DNA of 64,000 bases from Kineosporia aurantiaca JCM 3230 (GCA_000719025.1 JODP01000013.1:186001-250000); one strand, 5' to 3'. Positions 54,357-62,923 are shown, counted from the first letter of the stretch. Translations and numbers: made by a program. The notes: a model not told the origin generated them from the sequence alone.

Positions 54357-54823
54357 GCGGGGGTCTCCTGGGTGGGCGAGGTGGGAGCGGAGGTTCCGGG
54401 AGTGAGTACGGGCCCGGTGACGACCTCGAGCCGGTCGGCGTCGAAGCAGGTGCGGTCGCCGGTGTGGCAGGCCGCGCCGACCTGGTCCACGGTCACCAGC
54501 AGGGCGTCCCCGTCGCAGTCGAGGGCCACCGACTTGACCCACTGCACGTGGCCGGAGGTGTCGCCCTTACGCCAGTACTCCTGGCGGCTGCGGCTCCAGA
54601 AGGTGACCCGGCCGGTGGTCAGGGTGCGGTGCAGGGCCTCGTCGTCCATCCAGCCGACCATCAGCACCTCCCGGCTGTCCCACTGCTGGACGACCGCGCT
54701 GACCAGATGATCGGCGGTGCGGCGCAGCCGGGCCGCCAGGGCGGCCTCCAGCGGCGAGCCGTCGGCCCCGACCGGGCCGGTCGCAGAGTTCGGGGAAGGG
54801 TCTTCACGGGGGGTCGCACTCAC
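54353..54823 (-). CDS. hisI: Phosphoribosyl-AMP cyclohydrolase
   Basis: A 156-residue HisI, the third step of histidine synthesis. The metal site is VALDCDGDALLVTVDQVGAACHTGDRTCF with conserved Asp and Cys residues; VLMVGWMDDEAL and VTFWSRSRQEYWRKGDTSGH are family blocks. N-terminal 25 residues are Pro/Gly-rich. GTG 54823 lies 7 nt after CACTAT, a weaker match to the leaderless pattern. It is separated from hisF by an insert of several unrelated genes. Confidence 0.96.
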   Translation of the reverse strand: MSATPREDPSPNSATGPVGADGSPLEAALAARLRRTADHLVSAVVQQWDSREVLMVGWMDDEALHRTLTTGRVTFWSRSRQEYWRKGDTSGHVQWVKSVALDCDGDALLVTVDQVGAACHTGDRTCFDADRLEVVTGPVLTPGTSAPTSPTQETPA

Positions 54824-54945
54824 CCGGCCAATAGTGGCACCGCCCGGGAGCGCCGTGCGATCCGGCCGTTACGGCGAGCCGAGCACAGCGGTTTCACAAC
54901 TCGTTAGCGTTACCGAGGGCGTCCGTTCACTGAAATGATGCCGGA

Positions 54946-56283
54946 ATGCCCACGTTGCTTCACATAGGTGCCCCGAAGACGGGGACCACGGCGATCCAGG
55001 TGGCCCTCGAGGACCTGAAGACCCGGACCCCGGGCGGGCTGGCCACCTACGGCCTGGACATGCCGGGCACCCCGCTGGAGCAGGCCCGGGCCGCTCTGGC
55101 CGTGCTCGGCCAGGGCGTCGGCTGGCAGGCCGGCCAGCACCCGCTCAGCGACCGGCGGTGGACCCGGCTGGTGGCCCAGGTCCAGGCCGCCGAGGGCCTG
55201 CGCCTGGTCTCCAGCGAGTACCTGTGCGAGGCCTCGGAGGAGGTGGCCCGGCGGATCGTCGGCGACCTGGACCACCCGGGCGAGGTGCGGGTCGTGCTCA
55301 CCCTGCGCCCGCTCACCCGGATCATGCCCAGCGCCTGGCAGCAGTACCTGAAGAGCGGTCATCAGCTGCCGTACGACAAGTGGTGCCGGGCGATGCTCGC
55401 GTCCCCGCCGAAACGGGGAGTCACGCCGTCGTTCTGGCGGCGCCACGACCAGGCCGCGGTGCTGCGCCGATGGGCCGCCGCGGTCGGCCCCGAGCGCCTC
55501 ACCACGGTGATCCTCGACCCGGCCGACCGGGGTCTGCTGATGCGCACCTTCGACGACCTGCTGAAGCTGCCCAAGGGCACGCTGACCGGGGTGGCCGGTG
55601 GCCGGGAGAACCGGTCCATGTCCGCGGCCGAGACCGAGCTGTTCCGGCGGCTGAACGTCCAGCTGCGCGAGCGCGACTTCCCGTGGAAGGAGTACTCGGA
55701 CCTGATCCGCTACGGCTCGATCCTGCGCACCGTGGAACTGCTGCCCTCAGAGGACGGAACCCCGGTCCGGACCCCGGACTGGGCCCTGAGCCGGGCCGTC
55801 GAGCTGGCCCAGGGCTACCGGGACACGATCAGTGAACTGCAGAAGGCCGGGATGACCGTGATCGGCGACCCGGAGCTGCTCACCGAGGCCTATCCCGGCG
55901 CCGATGAGGCCCGGCCGGCCCCGGACCTGGTCCCGATGGACACGGCGGTCCAGGCCATCCTCGGGGTGGTCTCGCGCAGCAGCAGCGGCAACGCGTTCTT
56001 CCCGGACGAGGTGGCCGAAGGCGTCGGCGAGCAGGAGGGCCTGCCCGGATCGGCCCGCGTGCAGAAGGAGGTCACCGCGATCGAGACGCTCAGCGCCCGG
56101 GAGATCAGCGAGGTACTGGCCGGCCGGGTGCGCAAGGGCGTGCGCCGGCGTTACCGCCAGGAGCGGCAGCGGCTGGTCCGGATCGCTCACCGCGGAAGAC
56201 TGACTCCCCAGCAGGAACTGGACGCCCTGGACCCGGTGGAGGACGAGCCGGGCCGCTCTTCCTCCACCGACAGTCCCGAGTAG
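54946..56283 (+). CDS. Sulfotransferase-like protein
   Basis: A 445-residue protein with a PAPS-dependent sulfotransferase fold in its first 260 residues. The 5'-phosphosulfate loop is LLHIGAPKTGTTAIQ (4-18), and the second region LVSSEYLCEAS with VVLTLRPLTRIMPSAWQQYLKSG corresponds to the 3'-phosphate loop. The remaining 180 residues are less conserved, with an Arg-rich stretch RKGVRRRYRQERQRLVRIAHRGR. No signal peptide. Such enzymes sulfate glycans, lipids or small molecules; the acceptor is unknown. It converges on the ABC exporter genes, stop to stop within 5 bp. Confidence 0.8.
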   Translation: MPTLLHIGAPKTGTTAIQVALEDLKTRTPGGLATYGLDMPGTPLEQARAALAVLGQGVGWQAGQHPLSDRRWTRLVAQVQAAEGLRLVSSEYLCEASEEVARRIVGDLDHPGEVRVVLTLRPLTRIMPSAWQQYLKSGHQLPYDKWCRAMLASPPKRGVTPSFWRRHDQAAVLRRWAAAVGPERLTTVILDPADRGLLMRTFDDLLKLPKGTLTGVAGGRENRSMSAAETELFRRLNVQLRERDFPWKEYSDLIRYGSILRTVELLPSEDGTPVRTPDWALSRAVELAQGYRDTISELQKAGMTVIGDPELLTEAYPGADEARPAPDLVPMDTAVQAILGVVSRSSSGNAFFPDEVAEGVGEQEGLPGSARVQKEVTAIETLSAREISEVLAGRVRKGVRRRYRQERQRLVRIAHRGRLTPQQELDALDPVEDEPGRSSSTDSPE

Positions 56284-56287
56284 GGCC

Positions 56288-58114
56288 TCAGCCCGCCGCC
56301 ACCGGCTGCGAGGTCTGACTCCGCCAGGACGCGTACATCCGCTGGTAGGGCTCGCACCGCTGCAGCAGGTCCCGGTGCGGCCCCACGTCCACCACCTCGC
56401 CGTGGTCCACCACCACGACCAGGTCGGCCGCCTCGGCGGTGCTGAGCCGGTGCGCGATGGTGACCGACGTCCGGCCCCGGGTGACCCCGTCCAGCGCGGC
56501 CTGCAGCTTCACCTCGGTGGCCGGGTCCACCGCGGACGTGGCCTCGTCGAGGACCAGCAGATCCGGGTCGGCCAGATAGGCCCGGGCCAGGGCGAGCAGC
56601 TGGCGCTCCCCGGCCGACAGCGACTCGCCGCGCTGGCCCACCGGGGTGTCCAGGCCGCGGGGCAGGCCCTGCACCCAGTCGAGCAGGCCGAGCTCGGTGA
56701 GCGCCTCGACGACCTGCTCGCGGGTGGCGCCCTCGCGGCCCCAGGCGATGTTGTCGGCCAGGCTCAGGTCGAACAGGAAGCCCTCCTGCGGCACCATCAC
56801 GACCCGCGAGCGCAGGTTGGCGAAGCTGATCCGGCGCAGGTCCTCACCGTCGATCAGGATCTGCCCGGAGGCCGGGTCCATCAGCCGGGTGAGGAGTTTC
56901 GCCAGGGTCGTCTTGCCCGAGCCGGTCTCCCCCACCACCGCGACCCGGGCCTGCTCGGGGATGGTCAGGCTGACGTCCCGCAGCACCGGCTCACCGCCCG
57001 GGTAGGCGAACGTGACGTGCTCGAAGCGGACCCCGATCGGACCGCGCGGCAGGCTCGCGCCGGACTCGCCCGGGTCGACGATGTCGGCCGGGGTGTCCAG
57101 CACCCCGATCACCCGGCGCCAGCCGGCCGCCGCATTCTGCAGCTCGTTCAGCACCTCGGTGCCCATCTGCACCGGCTGGGTGAACAGCTGGACCAGGAAC
57201 AGCACGGCCAGCAGCTCGCCCAGGCTGATCCCGCCGTCCACCCCCAGCGCCACCCCGGCCACCACGACCGCGGCCACGACCAGGCCGGACATCAGCACGC
57301 CCCCGGTGAACGAGGCGGCCACCAGCATCTGGGCCCGGCTGGCGGCCCGGCGGTGCCGCTCGATCGCCGAGTCCACCCGCTCCTGGGTGCGGGCCTGGAC
57401 GGCGTAGGCGCGGATGGTGTCGGCGCCGACCACCGCCTCGGAGATCGCGCCGAGCATCTCGCCGACCCGCTCCCGGACCGAGGCGTAGATCTTCGAGACC
57501 CGGCGCTGCAACGGCCGGGCGATCACGAACACCGGCAGGAAGCAGGCCCAGACCAGCAGGGTCAGCTGCCAGGAGTAGATCGCCATGACCACCGTGGCGA
57601 TGAGCAGCTGCCCGGCCGAGAGCACCAGCAGCAGCCCGCCCCACTGGACGAAGGTCGAGATGGTGTCCACGTCGGTGGTGACCCGGGCGACCAGGGCGCC
57701 CCGGCGCTCGCTGTTCTGGGTGAGCACGGACAGGTCGTGGATGTGCCGGAACGCCTTGACCCGCAGCGTGGCCAGCCCGGCCTCGGTGGCCTGGAACAGC
57801 CGCACGTTGCTGATGTACGAGCAGGTGGCGGTCACCACCAGCGCGGCCGCGACCGTGCCGACCAGGCCGAACACCAGGCCCAGGCGCACCCCGTCGTCGC
57901 CGGAGAGGCCCGAGTCGATGGTCTGCTGCACGGCGACCGGGACCAGGATCCGGCCGCAGGTGGCGACCAGGGCCAGGATCAGCGTGACCCAGATGCCCCG
58001 GACCAGCTCCGGCGAGATGGCCACCCCCCGGCGCAGCACCTGCCCGGCGGTCAGCTGGTTCCCGCTCAGCCCGTGCCGCTCTTCTTCCACCACGTCGTTC
58101 TCGGCCACGCTCAT
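56288..58114 (-). CDS. ABC exporter half-transporter with canonical ATPase residues
   Basis: A 608-residue type IV ABC exporter subunit: six membrane helices (about 35-340) then an ATPase domain. Walker A is GETGSGKTT (395-403), catalytic Glu524 in LVLDEATS, switch His555 in IAHRLST. Its signature is LSAGE (499-503) rather than LSGGQ, and it completes the partner's degenerate site. ATG 58114 overlaps the partner's stop (ATGA), so a heterodimer is expected. Likely exports a drug, peptide or lipid; the family includes TM287/288- and BmrCD-type exporters. Confidence 0.92.
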   Translation of the reverse strand: MSVAENDVVEEERHGLSGNQLTAGQVLRRGVAISPELVRGIWVTLILALVATCGRILVPVAVQQTIDSGLSGDDGVRLGLVFGLVGTVAAALVVTATCSYISNVRLFQATEAGLATLRVKAFRHIHDLSVLTQNSERRGALVARVTTDVDTISTFVQWGGLLLVLSAGQLLIATVVMAIYSWQLTLLVWACFLPVFVIARPLQRRVSKIYASVRERVGEMLGAISEAVVGADTIRAYAVQARTQERVDSAIERHRRAASRAQMLVAASFTGGVLMSGLVVAAVVVAGVALGVDGGISLGELLAVLFLVQLFTQPVQMGTEVLNELQNAAAGWRRVIGVLDTPADIVDPGESGASLPRGPIGVRFEHVTFAYPGGEPVLRDVSLTIPEQARVAVVGETGSGKTTLAKLLTRLMDPASGQILIDGEDLRRISFANLRSRVVMVPQEGFLFDLSLADNIAWGREGATREQVVEALTELGLLDWVQGLPRGLDTPVGQRGESLSAGERQLLALARAYLADPDLLVLDEATSAVDPATEVKLQAALDGVTRGRTSVTIAHRLSTAEAADLVVVVDHGEVVDVGPHRDLLQRCEPYQRMYASWRSQTSQPVAAG

Positions 58115-60057
58115 CGCCGCGTCATCTCCGTCAGGTCCTCGTCGAAACCGGCGTCCGGATCCAGCTCTTCGGCCGGCCCGGCCTGGGCCGCCTCGTCCGC
58201 CAGCTCGCGGTCGACCAGGGCCTCCGCCTCGGCCTCGAGGTCTTCCGGCTCGTCGTCGTGGTCGTAGGCCGTCACCAGCCGCCGGTAACCGGCGCTGCGC
58301 TCCAGCAGTTCGGCGTGCGTACCCCGGTCGGCGATCCGCCCGTTCTCCAGGTAGGCCACCTCGTCGGCCAAGGCGATCGTGGCGCGCCGGTAGGCGATCA
58401 CCACCACCGTGACCGAGGCCGAGGCCTCCGCGGAGGGATCTTCGGCCAGGCTGCCCAGCCCGGCCAGGATCTCCGCCTCGATCCGCGGGTCGATCGCCGA
58501 CGTCGCGTCGTCCAGCACCAGCAGCCGCGGCCGCCGGACCAGGGCCCGGGCCAGCGCCAGGCGCTGCCGCTGACCGCCGGACAGGTCGGCCCCGCGCTCC
58601 CCGATCACCGTGTCCAGACCGTGCGGCAGGTGCCCGACGAAGCCGTCGGCCCGGGCCACACCGAGGGCCCGCCAGACGTCTTCGTCGGAGAACCGGGCAT
58701 CGCCCAGCGTGACGTTATCGCGGACCGTGTCGTTGAAGACGAACGTGCCCTGCGGCACCAGCGAGGCCAGTTCGGCCACCCCGCCGGGCCGCAGGTCGCG
58801 CACGTCGGTGCCGTTCAGCCGGACCGTGCCCCGGGCCGGGTCGACCAGCCGGACCAGCAGGGTGGCCAGCGTCGACTTACCCGACCCGGTCGGCCCGACC
58901 AGCGCCAGCGTGCGGCCCGGCGTGACCTCGAGGTCGATGTCGTGCAGCACCTCGTACCGCTCGCCCTCGGCGTCGGAGTAGGCGTAGGCCAGCCCTTCCA
59001 CCTTTACGCCGACCGCTCCGCCCGGAGCCGGCGGCAGCGTGCCGTAGGGCATCGAGGCGGTCTCGGCCAGGACGGCGCTGGTGCGCTCCCAGCCGACCAC
59101 GGTGCGCGGCAGCTCGCCGAGCACCCAGCCCATCGAGCGCAGCGGGAACGCCACCAGGCTGAGCAGGTAACCGACCTGGATCACGTCGCCGGTGTTGGCG
59201 TGGCCGTTCTTCACCCGCCAGGCCCCGACCGCGAGCACCGCCAGGGTGCCGAGCGTGGGGATCGCCTCCATCAACGGGTCGAACGCCGCGCGCAGCCGTC
59301 CGGCCCGGACGTTGGCCACCCGCAGCCGATCGGCGCTGACCGCGAACCGGCTGGTCTCGGACGCCTCCCGGCCCAGGCTCTTGACCACCGCGGCGGCCTC
59401 CAGGCTCTCGTGCGCGACGGTCGAGACCTCGCCGCGCTCGGCCTGCGCCCGGGTCACGGCCGGCGACATGTAGCGCTGGTAGACCGCGTTCAGCACGACC
59501 ACCCAGGGCAGCACCAGCAGGCCGACCCCGCCCAGCACCGGGTCGGCCAGGAGCATCGCCACCGAGGCGACCACCAGCATGACGATCACGCCGATCGCCA
59601 TCGGCAGCGGCGCGAACACCTGCCAGGTGGCCTCCACGTCGGCGTTCGCGTTGGACAGCAACATCCCGGCCGGGTGCTGGTGGTGCCACTCCAGCGGCAG
59701 CCGCAGGTACTGCCGGGTGAGCAGGCGCCGGTACCGGGCCATCAGCCGGAACGAGGTGAGCCCGGCCGCCACCCGGCGGCCGACCACCCCGACCGCCGTC
59801 AGCACCGCCACCGCGGCCAGCACCAGGCCGGTCCGGGTCAGGTCACCGCCGCTGATGCTGCCCCGGGCGAACGCCGGCTCCAGCGTGGTGTCGGTGATCC
59901 TCCCGAGCAGCCAGCCGCTGCCGGCCGTGCCGGTGCCGTACACCGCCGAGGCCAGCACGGCGATCGAGAAGATCGCCGGCTCCTGCCGGATACCGATGCC
60001 GATCACCTTCAGCCCGCGTAGCAGCGTGCCTTCCCGCCCCTTGCCCCGCTTCACCAC
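58111..60057 (-). CDS. ABC exporter half-transporter with degenerate ATPase site
   Basis: A 648-residue exporter subunit: six membrane helices (about 28-320) and an ATPase domain. Walker A is GPTGSGKST (388-396) and the signature a standard LSGGQ (492-496). The catalytic Glu is Asp517 (LLVLDDATS) and the switch His is Tyr556 (IAYRR), so its own site cannot hydrolyse normally, while its signature serves the partner's competent site. An acidic tail of about 45 residues follows. AGGAGG lies 7 nt before GTG 60057. A PafBC-type damage promoter lies about 110 bp upstream. Confidence 0.92.
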   Translation of the reverse strand: MVKRGKGREGTLLRGLKVIGIGIRQEPAIFSIAVLASAVYGTGTAGSGWLLGRITDTTLEPAFARGSISGGDLTRTGLVLAAVAVLTAVGVVGRRVAAGLTSFRLMARYRRLLTRQYLRLPLEWHHQHPAGMLLSNANADVEATWQVFAPLPMAIGVIVMLVVASVAMLLADPVLGGVGLLVLPWVVVLNAVYQRYMSPAVTRAQAERGEVSTVAHESLEAAAVVKSLGREASETSRFAVSADRLRVANVRAGRLRAAFDPLMEAIPTLGTLAVLAVGAWRVKNGHANTGDVIQVGYLLSLVAFPLRSMGWVLGELPRTVVGWERTSAVLAETASMPYGTLPPAPGGAVGVKVEGLAYAYSDAEGERYEVLHDIDLEVTPGRTLALVGPTGSGKSTLATLLVRLVDPARGTVRLNGTDVRDLRPGGVAELASLVPQGTFVFNDTVRDNVTLGDARFSDEDVWRALGVARADGFVGHLPHGLDTVIGERGADLSGGQRQRLALARALVRRPRLLVLDDATSAIDPRIEAEILAGLGSLAEDPSAEASASVTVVVIAYRRATIALADEVAYLENGRIADRGTHAELLERSAGYRRLVTAYDHDDEPEDLEAEAEALVDRELADEAAQAGPAEELDPDAGFDEDLTEMTRR

Positions 60058-60167
60058 GCGGGTACCTCCTGTCAACGTTCACGCAACGCATCCGGGCAGA
60101 GTTCGTCCACCCACGAGAAATTCAGCCCGGCCAGCGGTAGCCGTTCCGGGTTCCGACCCCGGAAGCC

Positions 60168-60190
60168 AACCTAGGCGCCCCCACCGACAG
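60168..60190 (-). promoter_or_regulatory. PafBC/RecA-NDp-type promoter upstream of the ABC exporter
   Basis: Minus strand: CTGTCGGTG (60190-60182), 8 nt GGGGCGCC, TAGGTT (60173-60168). It is essentially the uvrA/uvrB element. Predicted 5' leader is about 104 nt to GTG 60057, with a good ribosome site, so unlike uvrA and uvrB the mRNA has a leader. Confidence 0.8.
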
Positions 60191-60242
60191 AACCGGCCGG
60201 ACGGCAACTGGCCAACGGCCCAACCTGTGTCAAGGTGAGGAC

Positions 60243-60881
60243 ATGCCCTCGCATTCCGCAGCCGAACGGCAGGCTCTCGCCGACGCCCTGGCCGCGGCCG
60301 GACCGGGGGCGCCGACCCTCTGCGCCGGCTGGACCACCACCGACCTGGCCACCCACCTGGTGCTGCGCGAGGGCCGGCCGCAGGTGCGGCTGGCCGGCGC
60401 CGTCGGCCCGCTGCGGTCCTGGGCGGCCCGGCAGGAGGAGACCACCCGCGCGCAGCCCTACCCCGAGCTGATCAGCCGGATCCGCAACGGGCCGCCGCGC
60501 ACCTCACCGTTCGCCCTGCCCGGGGTCGATCAGCGGGCGAACCTGCTGGAACACTTCGTGCACTGCGAGGACGTGCGCCGCGCGGCGCCGGACTGGCAGC
60601 CCCGGGAGCTGCCCGCCGACCGGCAGACCGCCTTCTGGAAATCCCTCTCCGGCCCCTTCGGCAAACTCACCCTGCGGAAGTCGGAGGTCGCGGTCAGCCT
60701 CCAGACCCCCGGCGGCGAGCCGACCCCCGTCATCAAACGAACCGGACCCGGAGTAACCCTGGCCGGTGAGCCGGGTGAACTGGCGATGTACCTGTCCGGC
60801 CGCAAGGAGCACGCCCGGGTCCAGATCCTCGGGGAGCAGGAGGCGGTCGCCCGCTTCCGCAGTCTCCCGCTCAAGGCCTGA
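60243..60881 (+). CDS. TIGR03085-type metal-binding (DinB/MDMPI-like) protein
   Basis: A 212-residue protein of the maleylpyruvate isomerase N-terminal / DinB-like four-helix group. The N-terminus SAAERQALADALAAAGPGAPTLCAGWTTTDLATHLVLREGRP has the His of LATHLV, and LEHFVHCEDVRR has a second His pair, consistent with a metal site. The C-terminal domain contains GPGVTLAGEPGELAMYLSGRKEHARV. In many actinobacteria this gene lies by hisF. Enzymatic activity unknown. ATG 60243 has AAGGTGAGG upstream. It diverges from the ABC exporter. Confidence 0.87.
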   Translation: MPSHSAAERQALADALAAAGPGAPTLCAGWTTTDLATHLVLREGRPQVRLAGAVGPLRSWAARQEETTRAQPYPELISRIRNGPPRTSPFALPGVDQRANLLEHFVHCEDVRRAAPDWQPRELPADRQTAFWKSLSGPFGKLTLRKSEVAVSLQTPGGEPTPVIKRTGPGVTLAGEPGELAMYLSGRKEHARVQILGEQEAVARFRSLPLKA

Positions 60882-60884
60882 CGA

Positions 60885-60923
60885 AACGGCCTAGCAGAAC
60901 GGCCCAGCAAAACGACCTAGCGA
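60885..60923. repeat. 13-bp tandem repeat spanning the hisF stop codon
   Basis: Three units AACGRCCYAGCRR at 60885, 60898 and 60911. The third holds the complement of the hisF TAG stop (60919-60917); the first starts 4 bp after the TIGR03085 gene's stop. Confidence 0.87.
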
Positions 60924-61687
60924 ACCGCTACCCCGCCGGCCCGCAGCGCGTCCTTCACGTCACCGATGGTGAGCTGCTGGAAATGGAAGACGCTGGCGGC
61001 CAGGACGGCATCGGCCCCGGCGGCCACCGCGGGCGGGAAGTGCTCGACCGCCCCGGCCCCGCCACTGGCGATCAGCGGCACCCCGACCTCGTCCCGGACC
61101 AGGCGCAGCAGCTCCAGGTCGAACCCGTTGCGAGTGCCGTCCGCGTCCATCGAGTTCAGCAGGATCTCCCCCGCGCCCAGCTCGGCGCCCCGGGCCGCCC
61201 AGTCCACCGCGTCGATCCCGGTGCCCTGGCGCCCGCCGTGCGTGGTCACCTCGAAGCCGGAGGCGGTCACCGTGCCCGGCGGACAGCGCCGCGCGTCCAC
61301 CGAGAGGGTCAGCACCTGGGCTCCGAACCGGTGCGCCACCTCGGCGATCAGCTCCGGCCGCTGGATCGCGGCGGTGTTCACTCCGACCTTGTCGGCGCCC
61401 GCCCGCAGGAGCTTGTCCACATCGTCGACCGAGCGCACCCCACCTCCGACGGTGAGCGGGATGAACACCTGCTCGGCGGTGCGGGAGACCACCTCGTACA
61501 TCGTCTCCCGGCCCGAGGAGGAGGCCGTCACGTCGAGGAAGGTCAGCTCGTCGGCGCCCTCCGCGTCGTACCGGGCGGCGAGCTCGACCGGATCACCGGC
61601 GTCCCTCAGCCCCTCGAAGTTGACGCCCTTGACCACGCGACCCGCGTCCACGTCCAGGCAGGGAATGACTCGTACGGCAACCGGCAC
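60917..61687 (-). CDS. hisF: Imidazole glycerol phosphate synthase cyclase subunit
   Basis: A 256-residue TIM-barrel cyclase of histidine synthesis, working with the glutaminase HisH. Asp12 in IPCLDVDAGRVVKGVNF and the Asp in LSVDARR are the catalytic pair; GGGVRSVDDV, ASGGAGAVEHF and LAASVFHF bind the phosphates. The frame extends upstream, but GTG 61687 gives the family N-terminus and lies 7 nt after TACGCT, implying a leaderless mRNA. It diverges from the small kinase gene with overlapping -10 elements. Confidence 0.97.
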   Translation of the reverse strand: MPVAVRVIPCLDVDAGRVVKGVNFEGLRDAGDPVELAARYDAEGADELTFLDVTASSSGRETMYEVVSRTAEQVFIPLTVGGGVRSVDDVDKLLRAGADKVGVNTAAIQRPELIAEVAHRFGAQVLTLSVDARRCPPGTVTASGFEVTTHGGRQGTGIDAVDWAARGAELGAGEILLNSMDADGTRNGFDLELLRLVRDEVGVPLIASGGAGAVEHFPPAVAAGADAVLAASVFHFQQLTIGDVKDALRAGGVAVR

Positions 61688-61694
61688 GCCCACC

Positions 61695-61704
61695 AGCGTA
61701 GTGT
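61695..61704. promoter_or_regulatory. Overlapping divergent -10 elements of hisF and the kinase gene
   Basis: Minus: TACGCT (61700-61695), 7 nt, GTG 61687. Plus: TAGTGT (61699-61704), 7 nt, ATG 61712. The two hexamers share 2 bp, so the two leaderless promoters should exclude each other. Confidence 0.65.
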
Positions 61705-61711
61705 CCGCGGG

Positions 61712-62305
61712 ATGAACTCCGGGCCGGCCCTCGCTCAGCTGCTCGGCCTGCTCGAAAAGGCCCAGCAGAGGACGCCGGTGGGCGCGGCCACCACGGTGCT
61801 GGCCCTGGACGGGCCGAGCGGTTCGGGAAAGACCACCCTGGCCGACGCGTTGCGGGCCGCTCTCGGCGAGGAGACCGCGGCCCTGGTCCGGATGGAAGAT
61901 CTCTACCCGGGCTGGGACGGCCTGGACGCGGCCCGGCTCCGTCTGGCCACCGAGGTCCTGCCCCCGCTGCTGCGCGGGGAACCGGCCCGGTACCGACGCT
62001 GGGACTGGGCCCACGACCGGTATGGGACAGATCAGGACGTTGTGCCCGCAAAACTCGTGACCATCGTCGAGGGGGTCGGCTCCGGGACCCTCGAGGCCGC
62101 GTCCAGCATTGCCGCTCTGGTCTTTCTGGATGCCCCTGAACAGGTGAGATACCAGCGGGCGATGCTTCGGGACGGTGAGGGCTACCGGCCCTACTGGGAG
62201 CGCTGGGCCGCCCAGGAACGCGCCTATTTCGCCCGGGAGCAGCCGGCCGGGCGCGCAGATCTGAGGGTGCTTCCAGGTTGCTTCCAGACTCGCGGTCTAC
62301 CCTGA
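61712..62305 (+). CDS. P-loop kinase, uridine kinase-like
   Basis: A 197-residue P-loop NTPase. Walker A is ALDGPSGSGKTTLADAL (about 31-47), followed by VRMEDLYPGWDGLD, which resembles the uridine kinase-like segment binding the phosphate acceptor, and by VTIVEGVGSG and LVFLDAPEQVRYQRAMLRDG. The order fits the uridine kinase / phosphoribulokinase superfamily. The nucleoside or sugar substrate is not established. ATG 61712 lies 7 nt after TAGTGT (leaderless). Its stop overlaps the next gene's promoter. Confidence 0.83.
   Translation: MNSGPALAQLLGLLEKAQQRTPVGAATTVLALDGPSGSGKTTLADALRAALGEETAALVRMEDLYPGWDGLDAARLRLATEVLPPLLRGEPARYRRWDWAHDRYGTDQDVVPAKLVTIVEGVGSGTLEAASSIAALVFLDAPEQVRYQRAMLRDGEGYRPYWERWAAQERAYFAREQPAGRADLRVLPGCFQTRGLP
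62298..62303 (+). promoter_or_regulatory. -10 element of the MauE/DoxX-like gene (leaderless)
   Basis: TACCCT, 6 nt, GTG 62310; the same hexamer and spacing as for pdtaR. It overlaps the kinase gene's stop codon. Confidence 0.5.
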
Positions 62306-62309
62306 CCGC

Positions 62310-62918
62310 GTGTCCATGCGGGGCGAGAGTTCTTCCAGGGTCGACACGGCCGGACGGCTCGGCTGGCCGAGCGTCGTGCTGCGGGTGCTCGCGGGTGGGG
62401 TGTTCCTCTACACCGGCTGGGCCAAGCTGCAGGACATCGACGACACGATCCGGTCGGTGCGCAACTACCAGCTGCTGCCCGAGGCGATCGTGCCGACGAT
62501 CGGCTCGGCCCTGCCGGTCGTCGAGCTGATCCTCGGCGTGCTGCTGGTGGCCGGGGTGCTGACCCGGTTCGTGTCGGTGCTGACCGGCCTGCTCAGCCTG
62601 GCCTTCTTCATCGGCATCGTCACGGCCTGGGCCCGCGGCCTGCAGATCCAGTGCGGCTGCTTCGGCAACAGCGGCTTCACCCCCGACCCGGTGCCCGGCT
62701 ACGTCCGTGAGCTCGTCCTGAACACCGCGATCATGCTGGCCTGCGCCTGGCTGTTCCGGTTCGGGGCGGGCCGGTTCGCGCTCGACGACGCGCTGGGCCT
62801 GTCCCCCGCCGCGTACCTGGCGCCGGCGCCGGACGACGACAACCTGATGGACGAGGAAGACGTCGAAGAAGAGGACATCCCGGCCGGGATCGCCCGGCCG
62901 TCCCAACGATCGGAGTGA
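62310..62918 (+). CDS. MauE/DoxX-like redox membrane protein
   Basis: A 202-residue membrane protein with four helices (about 22-145). It resembles MauE/DoxX: VVLRVLAGGVFLYTGWAKLQD at the first helix and a cysteine motif ARGLQIQCGCFG after the third helix, as in MauE proteins that work in thiol oxidation. The C-terminal tail (about 155-202) is acidic (DEEDVEEEDIP). It precedes a DsbA-like gene with 5 bp between stop and start, so the pair probably forms an oxidative folding module. Confidence 0.85.
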   Translation: MSMRGESSSRVDTAGRLGWPSVVLRVLAGGVFLYTGWAKLQDIDDTIRSVRNYQLLPEAIVPTIGSALPVVELILGVLLVAGVLTRFVSVLTGLLSLAFFIGIVTAWARGLQIQCGCFGNSGFTPDPVPGYVRELVLNTAIMLACAWLFRFGAGRFALDDALGLSPAAYLAPAPDDDNLMDEEDVEEEDIPAGIARPSQRSE

Positions 62919-62923
62919 CAGGT

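Noticed and set aside
56262..56276. CACCGACAG (minus CTGTCGGTG) near the end of the sulfotransferase gene as a fifth damage promoter
   Set aside because: Eight nt downstream the hexamer reads GCGGCC, not TAnnnT, and it would fire into the start of no gene; it is coding sequence for the C-terminus.
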